Origin: Carassius auratus
Lineage: Eukaryota; Chordata; Actinopteri; Cypriniformes; Cyprinidae
Reading direction: 5' to 3'
Assembly: GCF_003368295.1 (NCBI RefSeq)
Contig: NC_039270.1
Span: 7,567,381 to 7,631,380, forward strand
Length of the DNA: 64,000 nt
The first letter of the stretch is position 1. Every line of letters starts with the position of its first letter. Below the pieces are notes generated by a model. It worked only from the letters and a program-made list of their open reading frames with translations. It was not told the DNA's origin and ran no database searches. Position numbers and translations under genes: made by a program. Of this stretch, positions 58,316 through 64,000 are shown one piece after another.

Positions 58316-59682
58316 TTAATTTAAGAGAACATACATTTTGAGTTGAAGTAACAAGATGAAGTTTCAGCCATGTAAAGAAAGTGCACGATGTGCACCGAAT
58401 TTACGTAAGTAATTGTTAGAATGATGGATCATTTCAGGCCACGGCTACTTCACGTTTTATCTTCAGTGACTACATTGACTTAGCTTTAAACAGTGTATTC
58501 TACTGCTGAGAAACCATACGTGCCTCCAAGATCTCTGAACATCTCAGCACAATGGAAAGCAGGGTCATAAACTGAACACAAGGCCTACAGAGCAGTGTGT
58601 GATATTGTGATATCTCACAAAAGACATGTCCCCTGCTTTTAAGAGTTATGGAATAGATTCTGGAAGCCAGTGTTAGAAAGTGCAGTGTTGCCATGGTGAT
58701 GCACATTCCACTCTCTGCAGAGAACATTTAGTCTCAAGCTCTTCAAGGTCAGCATTGGAGAAGAAAAGCTACAGCACGCCGTGCGGCAGTGCAGTCCATT
58801 CAGAGTAGCCTTGAGTGAATGAGATGTAGGTGTTGTTTACACAGCAGAAGGTGAGGATTTGTCTTCTGTTAAGTAATGAGAATGTTCTTGATCATTCTTG
58901 AATATGGTGATATTTCACCCAAATATTTGAGCCTTTTTTTGGAACATTTAAATGTTTGCCAACTAAGCACATTTTAATTTTCATTAAAAACACAAACAAC
59001 AATGTCAAAGTAAAAGTTTTATTTTAAACTACATTTTAAATCATTATATTTTAGCCATCTTAGCATCTTATTTTGATCATTCTAAAGCATGTGTAAAATA
59101 ATTCATTATAATTTCAACTAATATTACATCTGGAATTAATATAAGTGCACTAAATTGCAACCTCATCCATACAAATATATTTGAACATAAAACACAGTTT
59201 CAGTACAAATTACATTAAAGTATATTTTAGTTTACCATACATGGCTGATCCAGCAGTTCACTTTTAACCTATACTTTAAGTCCTACTTAAGTTGGTATAA
59301 AAAAAACACTCTACAGTTCAAATAATTCATATAAATTTAAACAATATATTTTATTTAATTGTACACAACATGCACTTAAGGGTCTGAAAACATTACAGTC
59401 AGTTCACACTTAAGTATATTCTTTTAAAATCTTCCAAAATATGTGAAAGTGTACTTTTTCACAAGTTTAGAGCTCTGTTCTAAACAATTGTCAGCTGCGA
59501 GAGAGAATGGTGGTCGTGATCATACCAATATATAATATTGTCGTGATGCTTGGATTAGTTTAATGTCAGCTGTTTTTCTATATCTATTAAAAGAGAGCCA
59601 TCAGCATCATTAAGCACAAACGGATTAATGGGATGTGAAACAGATTCATTCATATAGATGCAATTCCCAAGGTATCAGTCTC

Positions 59683-59686
<4 letters not shown>

Positions 59687-59717
<31 letters not shown>
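59687..59717. repeat. (AC)n microsatellite
   Basis: About 31 bases of alternating AC. Confidence 0.95.
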
Positions 59718-59720
<3 letters not shown>

Positions 59721-60139
59721 GGGCTTAAACCTTTACCTCTTTGACCAAATGTTCCCGTGTGCCCACACAAATAAAATGGGCTATCCATCAGGAAATCATT
59801 CAGTAAATGAAAATTAAGCTGTGTTTAATAAATATTTTGCAAAGTCAGTCATTAGCAACCCCACAATTATCCCGACAACTGAGGGAAGTGAGCTGAAATA
59901 TTGCCACCCACATGCCAACTCATGCCGCTATACTGAAAGCTGCATTGACGCACCTATTTCAAAAACAACATTATACAACAGTTGGTTCTGGTTTGTGTGT
60001 TTGATCATTTGAGCAGTGTTACAAGAGTGCATATATTTAACACAAAAGCACTGGGACTTTTCATTCAGTGTTTCACTTTGCTTACCTTATTACAGACCTG
60101 AGCAGTGTGGATGGACCGTTCCAAACTGGCTGTGGTTAT

Positions 60140-60440
60140 GCTTCATGTGGTGACATGCAAAACTCATTTGAAAAACCATCTATAAGAATCACAAATGTTT
60201 CTTTAGCAGCAAATCAGAATATTAGAATGATTTCTGAAGGATCATGTGACCAGTGTTGGGAAGGTTACTTTGGAAACGTATTAGGTTACAGATTACAAGT
60301 TACCCTATTCAGAATTTAATAAGTAGTGTAATGATTTCAATTTCTTTATTGATGTACCTGATTACATTTGATTACTTTTCAAAATGTATAATGAACGTTT
60401 TCAACTATTACTCATTGTGAAACATTTAAAGCAGGCAGGG
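60140..60440. repeat. Two dispersed repeats abutting
   Basis: The first, GCAGCAAATCAGAATATTAG with GAAGGATCATGTGAC, is the third copy of the family at 39590 and 56730. It runs directly into GTGTTGGGAAGGTTACTTTG, TTAGGTTACAGATTACAAGT, a different common element with a CAGTGTTGGG end, a piece of which also occurs near 50976. Confidence 0.6.
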
Positions 60441-61109
60441 TTAACCTTACAGTAGTGCTCAGCACTGATTATTGTCAGACTTTCCAAACCCTTTTCAATT
60501 TTAAAGCACAGCCACACAAAATTAGACTTTAGCACCACTTTTTACTTTGAGATCGTTCTTTTATCTTGAGGTTAAATACAGATATAATTTAATATCTATT
60601 ATACTGTTTTTTTTTAAATCAGAAGGCATTGCTATGACGTGAAACACTGGCATCTAACAATGCCTTCGAAAAACAATTAATCTTAAAAAAAAAAAAAAAA
60701 ACTTCTGGCTGGTAGTAGCCTAAGTTACTCTTTATTAATTTTATTGAACTATAAAGAAAATATCAAACTCAAATTCATGCTGGTAACTTGTTCTTCCATG
60801 TATTTCATATAAATTGTCATTATTTCTGACAATACGTTCAAAAATAAAATGGTCTTTCAAAATTAATTTTATGCGAGAAATGGATAAAGGGTTTACGTAT
60901 CTTTTTTTCAAGCATCTTTCACTCCAAATTAAGCTGGAAAATCACAACTTTTAACTTGTTCAGTAATTATATAAACAGGACTGAAGTCTGCACTAAAGCT
61001 GCATTTAACTGACTATAGCTCTACATAATAATGGCCCATATCCAAGTTACACTGCGGTGGGCAATACCTTAAACAGAATTGTTCAGATGCACCACACGAG
61101 CCCTAAGCG

Positions 61110-61216
61110 TTGAATGACGCACCGCACGACACCACCCCTCCATCATCAGCATATAAAAAGCACTGCGGGACCCGAGCACAACTCACTCACTGCAGCGAGA
61201 GCACCAGCCGTCCTGG
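61110..61216 (+). promoter_or_regulatory. TATA promoter of the RASD-family gene
   Basis: TATAAAAAG at 61152-61160 lies about 60 bases before the ATG at 61217. A CRE-like TGACGCA sits at about 61115-61121 with further CG-rich sequence. RASD genes are rapidly induced by hormones and cAMP, which would fit a CRE, but the site is only motif-level. Confidence 0.6.
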
Positions 61217-62376
61217 ATGATACCAGCCAGGAGCATGGAGGTGAACACAACTGATAAAGCTCTTCTTTCAGTTGTCGGCACCGCGACGCTCTCCGGTTGC
61301 AGCTATCACTCCGAAGGCACCGCAGTTGACACGCATTTGCAGTGCGCGTCACACTGGAGACATCCAGAGCCAAAGGCGCGAGTGGTGCGCTCCTCCAGCA
61401 CCGGAATGCGCCCCTCGTCGTCTGAACGCAAACCTAGGAGATCTCTAGATCCCTTCTCCGCGTCTCAGCTACATAAAACAAAGCATATGAGATATGCGAG
61501 TAAAAACGACGAGCTGGTCAGCATAAAACCCAGTCACTACCGGCGCATAGTTGTGCTCGGCGCGCCCCGAGTCGGTAAAACGGCGATCATACGCCGCTTT
61601 TTGGGTAATGATGGATTCGAGGAACAGTACGAGCCAACGACCGAAGACTTTCACAGCAAACTCTACCACATCCGAGGAGAGAGATACCAGTTAGACATCC
61701 TAGACGCGTCCAAAGAGAGAGACTTCCCGGCCAAACGAAGACTGTCTATTCTGACAGGTCAGTATGTGTGCACCGTGTGTTTTTACTCAATTAGACTTAT
61801 TTAAATCTTTTTATTATAGCCCGTGGTTTACAAAGATCTCATTCCATGTGCTTTATGACCTCAACAGGTGACATATTCCTGCTGGTGTTCAGCGTAATCG
61901 ACCGAGAGTCGTTCACGGAGATCTGCTCGTTACGCGAGGAGATAGTCACTGCCAAATCCAAGCTGACCAAATCCAAAGAAAACAGACCGCTTCCGATAAT
62001 AATCTGTGGCAATAAAACTGACTTAAACTCCTCGAGAGCTGTGCAGGACTCCGATGTCCGCCAGTCCCTCGGGGAGGAAAGTGTCCTCTTTGAGGTGTCT
62101 GCTAAAGACTGCACCAACCTGGAGGAGATGTTCGAGGCCCTGGCGGTGCTGGGAGGGCTCCCCACAGAAACCAGACCCTCTCTCCATCGAGACATCTCCA
62201 TCCACACGTATCAAGCGCTGAGCAGCAGAAAGCGAAACAAAAGAGCCATGAAAGAGCCGTGTGGCGCGGTGCACCCGCTCGCCCGCAGACCGAGTTTCGG
62301 TAGCGATCTGCGGCGCGTGATGGGCCCGAGCACCCCTAAACGAAGCACACCTATTGAGAGGTGTCAAATACAGTAA
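61217..62376 (+). CDS. RASD (Dexras1/Rhes) family Ras-like GTPase, probably rasd4-like, with a long N-terminal extension
   Basis: Two exons, 61217-61757 and 61868-62376, join in frame (GTCAGT donor, CAACAG acceptor) to 349 residues; the second ATG at 61235, with a better context, would give 343. The intron falls in ILTG/DIF, after the LSILTG shared with RASD1. Motifs: P-loop GAPRVGKTAI, effector YEPTTEDFHSK, CGNKTDL (NKxD), VSAKD, and C-terminal CQIQ, a CaaX farnesylation box. RLSILTGDIFLLVFSVIDRE and the basic tail LSSRKRNKRAMKEP followed by LARRPSFGSDLRR are typical of RASD proteins. The GTPase core starts only near residue 105, so the N-terminus is about 80 residues longer than in RASD1. 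The switch II motif is DASKERDF where RASD1 has DTSG. Too divergent for rasd1; rasd4, a fish family member, is my best guess. Confidence 0.9.
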
Positions 62377-63065
62377 AAGAGTAACGTTAGGGACTCTGTT
62401 TCAAACCCATGAATAATAATTATTCAACGACGTAAGAATTATTAAATTCTATAAGTCCCTGGCTGGACCATGGGGCAGATTCTACACAATGACAAAGTAT
62501 TTGTGAAATGTATTTATTATAACCCTGTTGGAAAGTCGGGCTTAATATGGTATAGCTAGTCAAAACTAGTCATTATCAGGTGTAAACTGGTTCATAAAAT
62601 GGTAACAAACCAGCAACTTTGAATCTTGGTCAAATTAGTTGTTTATTTTTTGGCACGATGAGGCAAATCAAGCACAATGTAGAAAGAGGTAACCTGACAT
62701 TGTTATCCTAAACAGCTTTTTCTACATGATTAACGCAAACATGCGTTATGATGGTATAAATTAATATATTTAGATTAATTGACCAATGCAAACCCAGTTA
62801 ATATTGATGTTACCGTTATCAGTTTACCTTGGTTATAGCTGGTCTAAACTGGTTCCAAAACAGCTACCGACTTGTTTTTCCCAATGGGCAAATGTTGTAA
62901 AGAAAGTATGCATGTTTTCTTTATATTGAATGTATTACCTCAAATGTGTTTTTAACATTTCTTATAACTATAAAAAACGCAGTGATTCTTGATAAAAGAT
63001 CTGTTACTTCAGATTCGTTTCCACTTTGTCTTGTATTAGACAATAAAAGAATCATAAAAAAAAGT
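62377..63065 (+). other. 3' UTR of the RASD-family gene
   Basis: AT-rich sequence follows the stop codon. AATAAA at 63042-63047 with a nearby TTGTCTG downstream element is a credible polyadenylation site. Confidence 0.55.
63042..63047 (+). terminator. Polyadenylation signal candidate for the RASD-family gene
   Basis: AATAAA, about 665 bases after the stop codon, followed by A-rich and then GT-rich sequence. Confidence 0.55.
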
Positions 63066-63269
63066 TGTCTGAGAAATAATGCGTCGTTTTTTCTCTCTCT
63101 CTCTCTCTCTCTCTCATGAACTTTTTCAATAAATCTGCGTCATCGCAAACAATGTTTCCCCTAAAGTTTTAGAATGTCGAACATTCGGAATGAGAAACGA
63201 TTCCTGATGCAACCAAATCAACATATTCGAATGATTCCAGAAGGATCATGATACATGTCGACAAATCAA

Positions 63270-63480
63270 ATTAGATAACGTGACGTCACGTGTTTAATAT
63301 TCATGAGCTGAGCTATATTTACACCGTGTCCCCCCTCACCTCAGTTTTGCCGACAGACAGCATATACGCCTCTGCATCCAGGAGAAACCAGTTTAATCAC
63401 AGTGCTACCATTTATGGGTGAACAACGGGGAGAAAGGTGTGGGTGGTGAAGCCATGGCGCTCATCTTCTGCAGTGGCTTG
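63270..63480 (+). promoter_or_regulatory. Possible promoter and first exon of the next gene
   Basis: The 14-bp palindrome ACGTGACGTCACGT (63278-63291) contains a full CRE (TGACGTCA) and overlaps an E-box CACGTG (63287-63292). A TATATTTA lies at about 63314. An ATG in strong context (GAAGCCATGGCG) at about 63452 opens MALIFCSGLSHHRYAGVKV. I do not recognise this product and no exon boundary is certain. Confidence 0.35.
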
Positions 63481-64000
63481 AGTCATCATCGCTATGCTGG
63501 CGTAAAAGTCTCTCATACTAGTAAGAAAACGCGCCCACGCACTCGTAAGTGTGAGTCCCGGACAATACAGTACAATCACACTTTGCATAATAGACATTAT
63601 ACAATACGACACAACCAAGAGACGAATTAACTTTAGACTTTGAATAATCATGAATCCAGTGATGAATGTTGAGAGCAATAAATGATAACCTTCATTAACA
63701 GTAAGACAAGTTTGCATCGCACAGACGCTTCAACATGTGCATGACTCAACGGCGCTCAGGACCATGGACAGCGTACCTCTCATTTACTCTCATGCGTTTT
63801 CTGTTATGGATAGTTGAAAATATTGTCTGAACTACATTACTAACTTTCAAAATGATAACTAAATGTATTTTCATTGTGCTTAAACAAGATATTATACAGT
63901 GAATGGGGAGCAAAATGAATCATCATGATTCTTCAATGACCTTCTGTCTGACTGAGAATGTGGGTGGTTTGGAAAAGAGAAAGGCATATGCTGTGAGAAA
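63481..64000. other. Unassigned sequence at the window end
   Basis: No coding similarity or strong repeat is seen. It may be the first intron of a gene starting near 63.4 kb. Confidence 0.4.

Larger units (their letters stand above)
55141..61145. other. Intergenic region between the epn2 promoter and the RASD gene
   Basis: No supported gene. It contains an A-run plus (TA)n (55324-55421), (TA)n at 58257-58313, an AC repeat (59687-59717) and dispersed repeat copies (about 55980-56040, 56730-56960, 60140-60440). It may hold enhancers for the two divergent promoters, but I see no specific evidence. Confidence 0.55.

Overview
The window is vertebrate nuclear DNA, almost certainly from a teleost and most likely a cyprinid. 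Genes are split by GT-AG introns and the AT-rich non-coding DNA is full of short palindromic DNA transposons, Tc1 and hAT remnants and long (TA)n tracts. The short repeat family containing AGTTCACCCAAAAATG and TTACTCACCCTCATG is what I associate with carp and zebrafish genomes. The species cannot be fixed from sequence alone.

Layout, left to right. (1) 477-2610, plus: the last three coding exons of gas7; its 5' part lies outside the window. (2) 7131-8120, minus: complete three-exon recoverin (rcvrn), tail-to-tail with gas7. (3) 14416-22124, plus: complete five-exon gsg1l2, a four-membrane-pass GSG1/claudin-like protein. (4) 24130-31804: a compact immunoglobulin light-chain cluster holding a decayed constant fragment and J, an intact plus-strand V segment, and an intact minus-strand C, J and V set. 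The V segments carry 12-bp-spacer recombination signals and the intact J a 23-bp-spacer signal, the kappa-like arrangement. An hAT element of about 1.76 kb sits in the J-C intron, exactly at the J splice donor. (5) 33059-34866, plus: complete arl16, an ARF-like GTPase, whose first intron looks like a U12-type AT-AC intron. (6) 38887-50712, minus: the coding region of epn2 (epsin 2), with an ENTH domain, three ubiquitin-interacting motifs, clathrin/AP2 motifs and NPF motifs. A probable non-coding first exon lies in a CpG-rich stretch near 54.4-55.1 kb. (7) 61217-62376, plus: a two-exon RASD (Dexras/Rhes) family GTPase with an unusually long N-terminus and a lysine in place of the DxxG glycine. 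(8) 63.2-63.6 kb: a CpG-containing stretch with a CRE/E-box palindrome that may be the promoter of the next gene.

From memory, gas7, rcvrn and gsg1l2 are neighbours on human chromosome 17p13, EPN2 and RASD1 lie on 17p11.2 and ARL16 on 17q25, so most of the window looks like rearranged chromosome-17-type synteny with a light-chain cluster lying inside it. The genes do not form one pathway: recoverin acts in photoreceptor signalling, GSG1L-type proteins are AMPA-receptor accessory candidates, ARL16 is linked to cilia, epsin 2 to clathrin endocytosis, and the Ig cluster to lymphocyte receptor assembly. The parts most worth checking are the Ig cluster with its transposon at the splice donor, the AT-AC and GC-AG introns, and the altered GTPase.
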